Source: Pantoea rwandensis (GTDB lineage Bacteria > Pseudomonadota > Gammaproteobacteria > Enterobacterales > Enterobacteriaceae). Taken from it: a stretch of 64,000 bases of DNA. The translations under genes were made by a program, and so were the position numbers. The stretch is from the NCBI RefSeq assembly GCF_000759475.1, contig NZ_CP009454.1, forward strand, positions 2,108,001 to 2,172,000, given 5' to 3'. Numbering within the stretch: the stretch's first letter is position 1; each line of letters starts with the position of its first letter. The notes under the pieces are model-generated. The model had not been told where the DNA came from, searched no databases, and saw only the letters and a program-made list of their open reading frames with translations. This document shows positions 51,887 through 61,327 of the stretch, piece by piece.

Positions 51887-52858
51887 ATGAAATATGGATT
51901 ATTGGGGCTGGCTGCGCTGCTACTGAGTACACAGGCCTTGGCTGAGAACTACCGCATTGTGCAGTCCCCGGCACAGAAACTGGATGTCTGGATCGATGAC
52001 GTCAAAGATAACCAGCTGGCGAGTTGGTGTCAGAAGAGTGTGGATCTACGCATCGTCAGCAAAGGTGAAAAAAGTGCCAGCGTGCTGGATGGCTTCCTGC
52101 CGCGTGTCGCCGGGTTAATGGCGTCGCAGTGCAAATCGCTGCAACAACTGCACTGGCAATTGCAGGATGCAGAAGGTAATGCACTGGCAGAAGGTACTGC
52201 TGAGCGGACGAAAGATTGGCAGCCGGTGGTTACCCCGCCACCGCAGGCGGCGATCCCAACACCTCAGGTAGCCACCCCGACACCGACTATCAGTTCACCG
52301 CCTGCGGACACCACGCCCTGGCAGCAATTCAGTCTGTTGGATGGCTGCCACTTCCGCACCTGGTGGCAGCAACCGGCTCAATCCAGCGCCATCTTTGTGC
52401 CGACAAAGCAGGGGCTGGTGTGTGGCAAGGATGGCTGGTTGAGCGGCAACAGCAATCTGACACAGATGGGTAACGGGGCCACAAAATCAGTCTCTGTTAC
52501 TTATTTACAAGGTTTCCCGATTGCCGGTTTAAGCAGCGGGCAGTCGACCAGCGAACTAACCATCACCACCGTCAACCGTGAACGTATGGTGCTGGCGAAT
52601 GAGAAATCCCCGGAAAGCTGGTTGGTGCTGCCGTTCAGTACCCAATTTAATGGCTGGCAGGCACCGGATCAGGTGGTAGTGCAGATGCACGCCAGCGATG
52701 CAGCAGATGAAAGCGCACTGCGCGCCCGCTTGCAGGAAGTACGTAAAGTCTGGTCGCCGTGGTTGAAAAGCGCCGCGCCGCTGAAAGTACAACTGGTGGA
52801 GCAACTGCATCCGGAATTGAAAGATCCGGCCGCAGCGGCTTACCGCACCCTTAACTAG
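51887..52858 (+). CDS. Exported T6SS-associated protein of unknown role
   Basis: 323 residues. Signal peptide MKYGLLGLAALLLSTQALA, then a domain with two cysteines (SWCQKSVDLRIVSKG, ASQCKSLQQLHW), a Pro/Thr-rich linker near 110-140 and a second domain with two cysteines (DGCHFRTWW, GLVCGKDGW). The domain layout suggests a periplasmic accessory like the VasI-type proteins of other T6SS clusters, but I am not sure of that assignment. The frame is open to 51803; ATG 51887 is required for the signal peptide. Confidence 0.75.
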   Translation: MKYGLLGLAALLLSTQALAENYRIVQSPAQKLDVWIDDVKDNQLASWCQKSVDLRIVSKGEKSASVLDGFLPRVAGLMASQCKSLQQLHWQLQDAEGNALAEGTAERTKDWQPVVTPPPQAAIPTPQVATPTPTISSPPADTTPWQQFSLLDGCHFRTWWQQPAQSSAIFVPTKQGLVCGKDGWLSGNSNLTQMGNGATKSVSVTYLQGFPIAGLSSGQSTSELTITTVNRERMVLANEKSPESWLVLPFSTQFNGWQAPDQVVVQMHASDAADESALRARLQEVRKVWSPWLKSAAPLKVQLVEQLHPELKDPAAAAYRTLN

Positions 52859-52874
52859 CGCAAAAGGAGTTTGC

Positions 52875-53702
52875 ATGGAGTCTTTACAACAACGTCTGGC
52901 TGATGCATCACTGGCAGAGAATCTGGCCCGTACCACGGCGCAGATTCAGGCCAATCCTGCCGATGCCAACCTGCGTGCCACATTTGTACAACTGCTGTGT
53001 CTGGCCGGTAACTGGACGCGTGCACAGACACAACTGCAATCCTGGCTGGCGCTTACCCCGCAGGCACAACCCACCATCACTCTGTTGCAACAGGCGATTA
53101 CCGGGGAATTACAACGTGCGGCGGTGTTACGCGGTGAGTCGCAGCCCCAACTGCCAGGCAGTGCATGGGAATGGAGTGAAACCCTGCTGGCGGCGTTGCA
53201 AGCCGAGGTCAAGGGGGATGAAGCACGCGGCACGGCGCTACGCCAGCAGACGCTGGAGCAAGCCGACGTCAATCCCGGTACCTTAGAGCAGCAGGACCAG
53301 TCAGTGGCGTTCCCGTGGTTGATGGATGGCGACAGCCGTTTTGGTCCGGTATGTGAAGCCATCGTCAATGGTCGTTATTACTGGGTGCCGTTTGCCGCTA
53401 TCCGGGAAATGCAGTTCCAGGCACCGGCCAGCGTAACGGATTTGGTGTGGCGTCATACGCTGATCCAACTGGTGGATGGCAGTGAACAGGTGTGCCAGAT
53501 TCCGGTGCGCTATCCCTTACCGGCGCAAGCGGAGGAATCCTGGCTGCGCGCCAGCGTCACCGAATGGCAGCCGCTGGGCAACGTTGACAGCCAGTTTATC
53601 GGTCTGGGACAGAAAGTCTGGCTAAGCGACAGCGCGGAATTCTCACTGATGACACTTCAGCGCATCACTTTTAACGATATCGGGCCAGCTTATGAGTCGT
53701 GA
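52875..53702 (+). CDS. tagJ: T6SS accessory protein TagJ (ImpE/SciE)
   Basis: 275-residue ImpE-family protein; in some systems it binds the sheath subunit TssB and helps ClpV recycling. N-terminal TPR-like helices (NPADANLRATFVQLLCLAGNW), then the C-terminal ImpE part with DGDSRFGPVCEAIVNGRYYWVPFAAI and PVRYP. AAAAGGAGTTTGC precedes the ATG. Its end overlaps tssE by 11 bases. Confidence 0.92.
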   Translation: MESLQQRLADASLAENLARTTAQIQANPADANLRATFVQLLCLAGNWTRAQTQLQSWLALTPQAQPTITLLQQAITGELQRAAVLRGESQPQLPGSAWEWSETLLAALQAEVKGDEARGTALRQQTLEQADVNPGTLEQQDQSVAFPWLMDGDSRFGPVCEAIVNGRYYWVPFAAIREMQFQAPASVTDLVWRHTLIQLVDGSEQVCQIPVRYPLPAQAEESWLRASVTEWQPLGNVDSQFIGLGQKVWLSDSAEFSLMTLQRITFNDIGPAYES

Positions 53703-54252
53703 AGACGGCTATGCACAGCTGCACGGCGGCTATCGTGCGCGTAAAACCCGCGACACGCTGACCTCACGCGACAAGCTGCAGTCCTCGCTGCTCGATCGCC
53801 TGACAGATGATGCACCGGACAAACGGAGAGAGCCGGGGAATAGCGTGCTGATTACCCATAACACGCTACGCCGCCATGTGCTGCGCGATTTACAGTGGCT
53901 GTTTAACACCATCAATAACGAAGCGCAGCAGGATCTCAACCCGTTTGGTGAGGTACAGCGATCGGTATGGAATTTCGGTGTCGCGCCGCTGGCCGGACAA
54001 AACATGTCGGATATCGAATGGCAGGACATCCAGCGCAAAATGACCAACGCCATTTTGCATTTTGAACCACGCATACTGCCACAGGGTTTGCAGGTCCGTT
54101 GTGTCAGCGATCTGACGGCGCTAGACCTGCACAACGTGTTATCGATTGAGATCAAAGGTCGTCTGTGGTGTGTGCCTTATCCGCTGGAATTTCTGTTTCG
54201 TACCCAGGTCGATCTTGAAAATGGCCATTTCGAACTCCAGGATGCGGGGTAA
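53692..54252 (+). CDS. tssE: T6SS baseplate protein TssE (gp25-like)
   Basis: 186-residue gp25-like baseplate wedge component. Seen: LLDRLTD near residue 35, then RHVLRDLQWLFNT, NPFGEVQRSVWNFGVAPLAGQN and the EPRILP motif of the gp25/lysozyme-like fold (HFEPRILPQGLQV). The conserved ExR of the family is present (E-P-R). Overlaps tagJ; two bases separate it from tssF. Confidence 0.95.
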   Translation: MSREDGYAQLHGGYRARKTRDTLTSRDKLQSSLLDRLTDDAPDKRREPGNSVLITHNTLRRHVLRDLQWLFNTINNEAQQDLNPFGEVQRSVWNFGVAPLAGQNMSDIEWQDIQRKMTNAILHFEPRILPQGLQVRCVSDLTALDLHNVLSIEIKGRLWCVPYPLEFLFRTQVDLENGHFELQDAG

Positions 54253-54254
54253 TC

Positions 54255-56129
54255 ATGGACAGCAAACTGCTCGACTACTACAACCGTGAACTGGCCTATC
54301 TGCGTGAGATGGGCGCCGAGTTTGCCGAACGTTATCCCAAAGTGGCAGGACGGCTGGGGATGCGCGGCATTGATATCGCCGATCCTTACGTTGAACGCTT
54401 AATGGAAGGCTTTGCGTTTCTCACCTCACGCGTTCAGCTAAAAATGGATGCGGAATTCCCGCGTTTTTCCCAGCGCCTGCTGGAGATGATTGCACCAGGC
54501 TATTTAGCGCCAACACCTTCAATGGCGATTGCCCAACTGACGCCGGATAGCCGCAAAGGGGATATCAGCAACGGTTTTCGGGTGCCGCGTGGCACCATGA
54601 TGGAGAGCCAGAGCCTGAAGAAATCGGGCGTCACCTGTAGCTATACCACGGCGCATGACGTGATGTTGCATCCGTTACGCATCAGCAATGTGACGCTCGG
54701 TGGCGTACCCGGTGACATCCCGCTGGGTGAGCTGAAATTGAGCGGTCTGGGTGCAGCCAGCGCATTACGCATCAGAATTGAGTGTGAAGGCGTTTCCTCC
54801 CTAAGCCAACTGACAATCGATGAACTGATGCTTTACCTCAGCGGCCCGGATATTCAGGCGCTCAGGTTGCTGGAACTGTTGATGCAGCATCGTGTGGGCA
54901 TCGTGCTGCAATCGGTGGAGCCACAGCCGCAGCGTCAGGTACTGGCCGATAACGCGCTGCAACAACAAGGTTTTGCGCCGGAGCAGGCATTGTTACCGGA
55001 CGATTTGCGCAACTTCGATGGCTACCGTCTGTTGCAGGAATATTTTGCTTTTCCGGCAAGGTTTCAGTTTATCAGCCTGCATCAACTGGCGGCGCTATTG
55101 TGCCGTTGCGAACATGCCACAGCCTTCGACATCATTATTCTGCTGGATAAGGCCGATGCCGAACTCGAGAGTGTGGTGGATCGCAGCCATCTGGCGCTGC
55201 ATTGTACGCCGGTGATTAACCTGTTCCCGAAAATGGCAGAGCGACTAAAAGTCAGCGATAGCCAACATGAATATCACCTGGTGGTGGATAATATACGCCC
55301 GCTGGATTACGAAGTGCATTCGGTGCAACGCTTGTTTGCCAGCGTACAAGGGCAGCGCGAGGAGCAGGTATTCCGACCCTTCTGGAGCACCTTCAGCGCG
55401 GATAACGGTGACTACGGCGCCTATTTTTCCCTGCGTCGTGAACAGCGCACGCTGTCTGAGCATGCGCAACGCTATGGCACTCGCACCGGCTATATTGGCT
55501 CTGAAGTGTTTCTCTCGCTGGTGGATGAACATCACACACCGTGGCGCGATGATATGCGGCATCTCTCCGCTGAGGTCATGTGTACCAGCCGCGATTTACC
55601 GCTGATGCTGCTGCAACCGGAACACGGCCAGTTTGTGATGCCGGATTCAATCCCGGTGAGTCAGCTGACATTGTGCAAAGGGCCAACGCCACCGCGTCCG
55701 GCGCTGGCAGAAGGCTTATCCTCCTGGCGGCTGATAAGCCATCTGCAAATGAACTATCTGAGCCTGATGGACAGCGCTGACGGGGAAGGGGCAGCCGCCT
55801 TGCGCCAGTTATTAAGTCTGTACGCCAATCTGGCGGAAGCCCCAGTGGCGCGCCAGATTGAGGGCATTCGCCATTGCCAACTGAGTGCGGTACATCGGCG
55901 AGTGCCGGAACCGGGGCCCGTCGTGTTTGCACGTGGGGTCAGTATTGCGCTGGAAGTGGATGAGCAGGTGTTCTCCGGAGCCAGTCCATGGCTGTTTGGC
56001 AGCGTGCTGGAACGGGTCTTCTCGCGATTGGTGGCGCTCAACAGTTTCACCGAACTGACGCTGAGCAGCCAGCAACGTGGCGAAGTGGGTTACTGGCCGC
56101 CGCGTATGGGCAAGAAGGCGCTGCTATGA
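54255..56129 (+). CDS. tssF: T6SS baseplate protein TssF
   Basis: 624-residue baseplate wedge protein. N-terminus LLDYYNRELAYLREMGAEFAERYPKVAGRLG with DPYVERLMEGFAFLTSRV is the family hallmark; FPRFSQRLLEMIAPGYL and the C-terminal LFGSVLERVFSRLVALNSFTEL follow. Ends in a four-base overlap with tssG. Confidence 0.96.
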   Translation: MDSKLLDYYNRELAYLREMGAEFAERYPKVAGRLGMRGIDIADPYVERLMEGFAFLTSRVQLKMDAEFPRFSQRLLEMIAPGYLAPTPSMAIAQLTPDSRKGDISNGFRVPRGTMMESQSLKKSGVTCSYTTAHDVMLHPLRISNVTLGGVPGDIPLGELKLSGLGAASALRIRIECEGVSSLSQLTIDELMLYLSGPDIQALRLLELLMQHRVGIVLQSVEPQPQRQVLADNALQQQGFAPEQALLPDDLRNFDGYRLLQEYFAFPARFQFISLHQLAALLCRCEHATAFDIIILLDKADAELESVVDRSHLALHCTPVINLFPKMAERLKVSDSQHEYHLVVDNIRPLDYEVHSVQRLFASVQGQREEQVFRPFWSTFSADNGDYGAYFSLRREQRTLSEHAQRYGTRTGYIGSEVFLSLVDEHHTPWRDDMRHLSAEVMCTSRDLPLMLLQPEHGQFVMPDSIPVSQLTLCKGPTPPRPALAEGLSSWRLISHLQMNYLSLMDSADGEGAAALRQLLSLYANLAEAPVARQIEGIRHCQLSAVHRRVPEPGPVVFARGVSIALEVDEQVFSGASPWLFGSVLERVFSRLVALNSFTELTLSSQQRGEVGYWPPRMGKKALL

Positions 56130-57175
56130 GTGAGGTTGCACAGATTATCCATCTATCGCGCGCCAGCCGTCTGCCGGACGATTTCTGGCCAGCGGTGATG
56201 GCGACTCCCTGGCGCTATGACCTGTTCCAACTGTTGCGTCGGTTAAATGCGCAAAGTGGTCAGCGTTATGCGCTGGGGCGTGCACCCCTGCCAAAGTTCG
56301 AAAGCCTGCGCATCGGCCAGATGCCCTCCCTGACCTTCGCCCCGGCGACGCTCGCCTCGGTGCGCGAGCGCAAAGAAGAGGGGCGTCATGATGTCTCCAT
56401 CTACAGCTTTGGCCTGTTTGGCCCTAACGGGCCGCTACCTACACACTTGACTGAATATGTTCGCGAGCGTATCGACCATCATCAGGATCACAGTCTGGCG
56501 GCTTTTGCAGACCTGTTTCATCACCGGGCCGCTTTACTGTTTTACCGCGCCTGGGCGGATGCGCAGCCGACCGCTTCTCTCGATCGCGGCGATGATAAAC
56601 GTTTTCAGGATTATCTCGCCTGTCTGGCCGGGATTGGTTTTCCGGCTCAGCAACAGGCCAGCTCGCTGAGCCTGCATGCGCGCCTGATGTTGGTGGGGCA
56701 TCTCAGTCGCCACGGACATGATGCGGAGGGTCTGGTGCGCATTTTGCGCCTCTATTTTGGTATCCCGGTGCGGCTTGAGCAAAACCAACCGCAGTGGCTG
56801 ACGCTGGATAGCCGCGATCAGGCACGCCTGGCCGCCGGGCGGCACATGCCACGCCTGGGTGAGTCGGCTTTTCTCGGGGTGGCGGTGCGCGATGTGCAGC
56901 ACCGTTTTCGCCTGCGTTTGGGACCACTCACCGCCGCGCAATATGCCCACTTCTTACCCGATGCGCCAGGGGCATGTGAAGTGCGCGACTGGGTGCAGCA
57001 CTACATCGGTATTGAAATGCAGTGGGATCTTAGCCTAATCCTTGCCGCGAATGAGGTTGAGGGTACGACCTTGGGCGGCAGCGCCCGACTCGGTTACACC
57101 AGTTGGCTGGGACAACCAGAACAGCCTGCCGATCGTGAAGATTTTGTTTTTGAAGTTGAGGCAGCCTCGCGCTAG
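56126..57175 (+). CDS. tssG: T6SS baseplate protein TssG
   Basis: 349-residue partner of TssF in the baseplate wedge. Seen: PWRYDLFQLLRRLNAQSG with PLPKFESLRIGQMPSLTFAPAT, GLFGPNGPLPTHLTEYVRERI and GSARLGYTSWLG. Start ATG 56126 overlaps the tssF stop; the same frame is open further left only as a shadow of tssF. Confidence 0.95.
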   Translation: MSEVAQIIHLSRASRLPDDFWPAVMATPWRYDLFQLLRRLNAQSGQRYALGRAPLPKFESLRIGQMPSLTFAPATLASVRERKEEGRHDVSIYSFGLFGPNGPLPTHLTEYVRERIDHHQDHSLAAFADLFHHRAALLFYRAWADAQPTASLDRGDDKRFQDYLACLAGIGFPAQQQASSLSLHARLMLVGHLSRHGHDAEGLVRILRLYFGIPVRLEQNQPQWLTLDSRDQARLAAGRHMPRLGESAFLGVAVRDVQHRFRLRLGPLTAAQYAHFLPDAPGACEVRDWVQHYIGIEMQWDLSLILAANEVEGTTLGGSARLGYTSWLGQPEQPADREDFVFEVEAASR

Positions 57176-57228
57176 CCCATCGCCTTTTCCTGTCACATAG
57201 CCTGCTTCTTCTATTACAGAGATTCGAT

Positions 57229-59835
57229 ATGTCAGAAATCAGCCGCGCCGTGTTATTCGGCAAACTGGACACGCTGTTATTTACCTCGCTGGAAAGCGCC
57301 ACCGCCTTTTGTAAGCTGCGCGGCAATCCCTATGTCGAGTTGGTGCACTGGTTGCATCAACTGATGCAGCAACAGGACGGGGACTTACAGCAGATAATCA
57401 GTCATTTTTCACTGGATGAAAACGCGCTGACGCGGGATATCGTGGCGGCGCTTGACCGTCTGCCACGCGGTGCGAGTGCCGTCTCCGATCTTGCCGAGCA
57501 CATCGACAGTGCCGTGGAGCGCGCCTGGGTCTATGCCTCGCTCAAATACGGAGCAAACCGTATTCGTGGCGGTCATCTGTTGGTCGGTCTGCTTAAAACC
57601 TACAGCCTCGCCAGTGTGCTGAAAGGTATTTCAGCGCAGTTTGCACGCATTAACGTCGATGCGCTGTTGGATCAATTCGATGCTTTACTGAGCCAGAGTA
57701 AAGAGGCGCAACAGGCGCTGTCCCAACCGGATGTTGCTGCAGCTCCGGCAGCCACCGGCAGCAGCACCCTGGCGCAGTACGCCCAGGATCTTACTGAGCG
57801 AGCGCGTGAGGGCCGTATCGATCCGGTCTCCGGGCGCGATGAAGAGATTCGTCAGATAGTGGATATATTGATGCGCCGTCGCCAGAACAACCCGCTACTG
57901 ACCGGCGAAGCCGGTGTCGGCAAGACGGCGGTGGTGGAAGGGTTGGCACTGCGCATTGCTGCGGGTGATGTGCCTGCGCCATTACGCGATGTACAACTCT
58001 GGCTGCTGGATATCGGCATGTTGCAGGCCGGTGCGGGGATGAAGGGGGAGTTTGAAGCGCGTCTGCAAGCGTTGATCAACGAAGTGCAGTCGAGCGCGAC
58101 CCCGATTGTGCTGTTTGTGGATGAGATTCACACCCTGGTCGGCGCGGGTGGACAGCAAGGCACGGGTGATGCCGCTAATCTGCTAAAACCGGCACTGGCG
58201 CGCGGACAGCTGCGCACCATCGGCGCCACTACCTGGGCCGAATATAAAAAATATATCGAGAAGGACCCGGCACTGACGCGTCGCTTCCAGACCGTGCAGG
58301 TGCAGGAGCCGGATGAAGCCAAAGCCATCCAGATGCTACGCAGTACGGTTAGTGCGCTGGAGAAACATCATCAGGTGCTACTGCTGGATGAAGCGGTCAG
58401 TGCAGCGGTCAAGCTGTCGCACCGCTACATCCCGGCGCGGCAGTTACCGGATAAAGCAGTGGCGCTGCTGGATACTGCCTGCGCACGGGTCGCCGTCAGT
58501 CAGGGGGCACAGCCTCCGGCGCTGGAAGATTGTTTGCATCGTCTGGCGGCACTCGACATTGAAGCGGAAATCGCTGGGCGCGAGGCGAAAGTCGGGCTCG
58601 GTGCCCCAGAGCGCCAGCAGGAAATTGCCCGGCAGCAGGCATCACTCAGCGCTACGCGAGAGGCATTGACCGCGCGCTGGCAGCAGGAACGAACGCTGGT
58701 GGATCAACTTATCGCGTTGCGTGCACGTTGTGTCACTGAAGATGAAACTGCGCTGCGCAGTGAGCTGGATGCCACCCGGCAGCAGTTGCATGAATTGCAG
58801 GGTGAAGCACCGCTGCTGTTTGCCGCCGTGGATGCCAGCGTGGTGGCGGCCGTAGTGGCAGACTGGACCGGCATCCCCTTAGGACGCATGGTAAAAAACG
58901 AGATCGATGCGGTGCTGAACCTGGCGGAAACCCTGAACCAAAGAGTCATCGGCCAGCGCCATGGGCTGGATCTGATTGCGAAACGTGTGCGCACCTCACG
59001 CGCCCGTCTGGATAACCCCAACAAACCGGTCGGCGTGTTTATGTTGTGTGGCCCGTCTGGTGTGGGGAAAACCGAAACCGCGCTGGCGCTGGCCGAATCG
59101 CTGTATGGCGGCGAGCAGAACATCATTACCATCAATATGAGTGAATTCCAGGAAGCACACACCGTTTCCACCTTGAAAGGCGCGCCTCCGGGCTATGTCG
59201 GTTACGGCGAAGGGGGTGTGCTGACCGAGGCGGTTCGCCGTCGGCCTTATAGTGTGGTGCTGTTGGATGAAATCGAGAAAGCACATCCGGATGTGCATGA
59301 ACTGTTCTTCCAGGTGTTCGACAAAGGCTGGATGGAAGATGGTGAAGGACGCCATATCGATTTTCGTAACACCATCATCATCCTGACCTCCAATGTGGGC
59401 ACACAGCTGATTAGCGCATTGTGTGCCGATCCGGAACTGTTACCGGAACCTGACGCGCTCAGCAATGCACTGCGCAAGCCGCTGCTGGAGGTGTTCCCGC
59501 CCGCGCTGCTTGGACGCCTGCTGGTGGTGCCGTACTACCCGCTCAGCGATGCGATGCTGGCACAGATCGTCCGATTGCAACTGGCGCGCATTGTGCGCCG
59601 TCTTGAGGAGAACCACGGAATCTCAGCGGAAATTGAAGATAGCGTCGTCAGCCAGATCGTGCAGCGCTGCACCGAAGTGGAGTCCGGCGGACGTATGGTC
59701 GATGCCATTCTCACTAATACCCTGTTGCCGCAAATGAGCCAGATACTGCTCAGCGCCCACGCCCGCGATGAACGTTACCGTCGGGTGCTGGTGCGTTGTG
59801 AACAGGGTGAGTTTGTTTGCCAGTTTGATGTCTAA
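57229..59835 (+). CDS. clpV: T6SS AAA+ ATPase ClpV (TssH)
   Basis: Hexameric unfoldase that disassembles contracted TssBC sheaths. 868 residues: an N-terminal Clp-N domain, AAA domain 1 with Walker A GEAGVGKT near 225 and Walker [15 protein letters not shown], a middle coiled-coil domain (about 400-530), AAA domain 2 with GPSGVGKTE near 606 and [14 protein letters not shown], and a ClpB-type small domain. ATG 57229 after CAGAGATTCGAT. Confidence 0.96.
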   Translation: MSEISRAVLFGKLDTLLFTSLESATAFCKLRGNPYVELVHWLHQLMQQQDGDLQQIISHFSLDENALTRDIVAALDRLPRGASAVSDLAEHIDSAVERAWVYASLKYGANRIRGGHLLVGLLKTYSLASVLKGISAQFARINVDALLDQFDALLSQSKEAQQALSQPDVAAAPAATGSSTLAQYAQDLTERAREGRIDPVSGRDEEIRQIVDILMRRRQNNPLLTGEAGVGKTAVVEGLALRIAAGDVPAPLRDVQLWLLDIGMLQAGAGMKGEFEARLQALINEVQSSATPIVLFVDEIHTLVGAGGQQGTGDAANLLKPALARGQLRTIGATTWAEYKKYIEKDPALTRRFQTVQVQEPDEAKAIQMLRSTVSALEKHHQVLLLDEAVSAAVKLSHRYIPARQLPDKAVALLDTACARVAVSQGAQPPALEDCLHRLAALDIEAEIAGREAKVGLGAPERQQEIARQQASLSATREALTARWQQERTLVDQLIALRARCVTEDETALRSELDATRQQLHELQGEAPLLFAAVDASVVAAVVADWTGIPLGRMVKNEIDAVLNLAETLNQRVIGQRHGLDLIAKRVRTSRARLDNPNKPVGVFMLCGPSGVGKTETALALAESLYGGEQNIITINMSEFQEAHTVSTLKGAPPGYVGYGEGGVLTEAVRRRPYSVVLLDEIEKAHPDVHELFFQVFDKGWMEDGEGRHIDFRNTIIILTSNVGTQLISALCADPELLPEPDALSNALRKPLLEVFPPALLGRLLVVPYYPLSDAMLAQIVRLQLARIVRRLEENHGISAEIEDSVVSQIVQRCTEVESGGRMVDAILTNTLLPQMSQILLSAHARDERYRRVLVRCEQGEFVCQFDV

Positions 59836-59864
59836 AGCCGTTCGTTATCAGAGAGTTTTCGTCT

Positions 59865-61307
59865 ATGTCGGAACACGATAATCACCTCAATGTACCCAAC
59901 GCCTTGCCGCTGGGTTATCGGTTTAATGAGTTTGAGATAAAAGAAGTCATCGGTGGTGGCGGCTTTGGCATCGTCTATCGCGCCTGGGATCATCAGCTGG
60001 AGCGCGATATCGCCATCAAAGAGTTTATGCCGGCCTCGTTGGCGGTGCGTAGCGATGGGTTGAATCTGGTGTTGCGCAGTGAGCGGTTCAGCAAAACCTT
60101 CCACGCCGGTCTGAACAGTTTTATCCAGGAAGCGCGCTTGTTGGCACGTTTTAATCACCCCAACCTGTTACATGTGCTGCGCTTCTGGGTGCAGAATGAC
60201 ACCGCCTATATGGGGACGACGTTTTACAGTGGCACCACTTTGTCTAATGTACGTGTGCGCAATCCACAGCAAATCGACGAAGCTTGGATCCGTCGTCTAC
60301 TCCCCCCATTGCTCGGGGCGATAAAAACCATTCATGACGCTGGCTATCTGCACCGCGATATTTCGCTCGATAACATCCAGATCCTGAGCAATAGCGAACC
60401 CGTACTGCTCGATTTTGGTTCCGCACGTAAAACCATCGGTAACCTGTCTGATGAAAGCGAGACCATGTTGCGTCCTGGTTTTGCGCCGATCGAGCAGTAT
60501 AGCGACAACGATGAAAGCGAGCAGGGTGCCTGGACTGATATCTATGCGCTAGGGGCAGTACTGCACATGTTAATCACCGGTGCGCCGCCGCCGGTTAGCG
60601 TGGTGCGCAGCATCGAAGATAATTACCAGCCACTGGTGCAAAGTCGCCCTGCTGGCTATTCCACGGCGCTGCTGAATGCGGTCGACCAGGCACTGGCGTT
60701 GAAAGCCGAGGATCGCCCACAAAACATCGATGCGTTTGCGGAACTGATGGCGCTGCCCGAGCGCGAATCTGAACCCTTGCTCGCGGCGAAAATCAGTGGG
60801 CCGGGCACCATGCTGGTGCCGATCGAAGAGGTGGAAGCCGAGGCTCCGTTATCGCCAGCGAAACGTTTCCTGCAACACCGCTTTGCGCTGCCAGGCCTGG
60901 TGGCGGCGGGTGTGCTGGTCGGGCTGGGCGTGGGGGTATTGATGGCCGGAGGCGGTGATGACGTGCCCGCGCAGGCGCAAAACGCCACGGTGGCTCAACC
61001 GGCTACACTGCCCCCGGTGGTGGCAGAGAAACCGGTGTCCCAGGCCGAAGTCCAGACCGCACAGGCTAAAGTGGAACCCGCACCGCCCCCGGCACCAGTG
61101 GCACAGGTCTACATCCGTCTGCAATCGGGCGAACACGTGCAGGTCAACGGCAAACAGCAGGCCGTGGTGCCTGCGGCGAATGGTTTTGCCGCGCTGCAAC
61201 TGGCTCCGGGCAACTACACCTTCTCTATCAGCAGCCATAACGGCGCTCGTGAACAGACACTCACCATCAGTGCGGAAGGTGTCTGGCTGCTCGATCCTCA
61301 CAGTTAA
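59865..61307 (+). CDS. ppkA: T6SS Ser/Thr protein kinase PpkA
   Basis: Membrane-spanning Hanks-type kinase, 480 residues. Kinase motifs intact: Gly-loop GGGGFGIVY (30-38), Lys52 in AIKEF, HRD at 163-165 (YLHRDISLDN) and DFG at 183-185. One membrane segment near 339-360 (GLVAAGVLVGLGVGVLMAGG), then a Pro/Ala-rich linker and a small C-terminal periplasmic domain with PEGA-like LAPGNYTFSI. With PppA and TagH it forms the threonine-phosphorylation control of the machine. Confidence 0.93.
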   Translation: MSEHDNHLNVPNALPLGYRFNEFEIKEVIGGGGFGIVYRAWDHQLERDIAIKEFMPASLAVRSDGLNLVLRSERFSKTFHAGLNSFIQEARLLARFNHPNLLHVLRFWVQNDTAYMGTTFYSGTTLSNVRVRNPQQIDEAWIRRLLPPLLGAIKTIHDAGYLHRDISLDNIQILSNSEPVLLDFGSARKTIGNLSDESETMLRPGFAPIEQYSDNDESEQGAWTDIYALGAVLHMLITGAPPPVSVVRSIEDNYQPLVQSRPAGYSTALLNAVDQALALKAEDRPQNIDAFAELMALPERESEPLLAAKISGPGTMLVPIEEVEAEAPLSPAKRFLQHRFALPGLVAAGVLVGLGVGVLMAGGGDDVPAQAQNATVAQPATLPPVVAEKPVSQAEVQTAQAKVEPAPPPAPVAQVYIRLQSGEHVQVNGKQQAVVPAANGFAALQLAPGNYTFSISSHNGAREQTLTISAEGVWLLDPHS

Positions 61308-61327
61308 TTATTTTCCGGGATTTACTT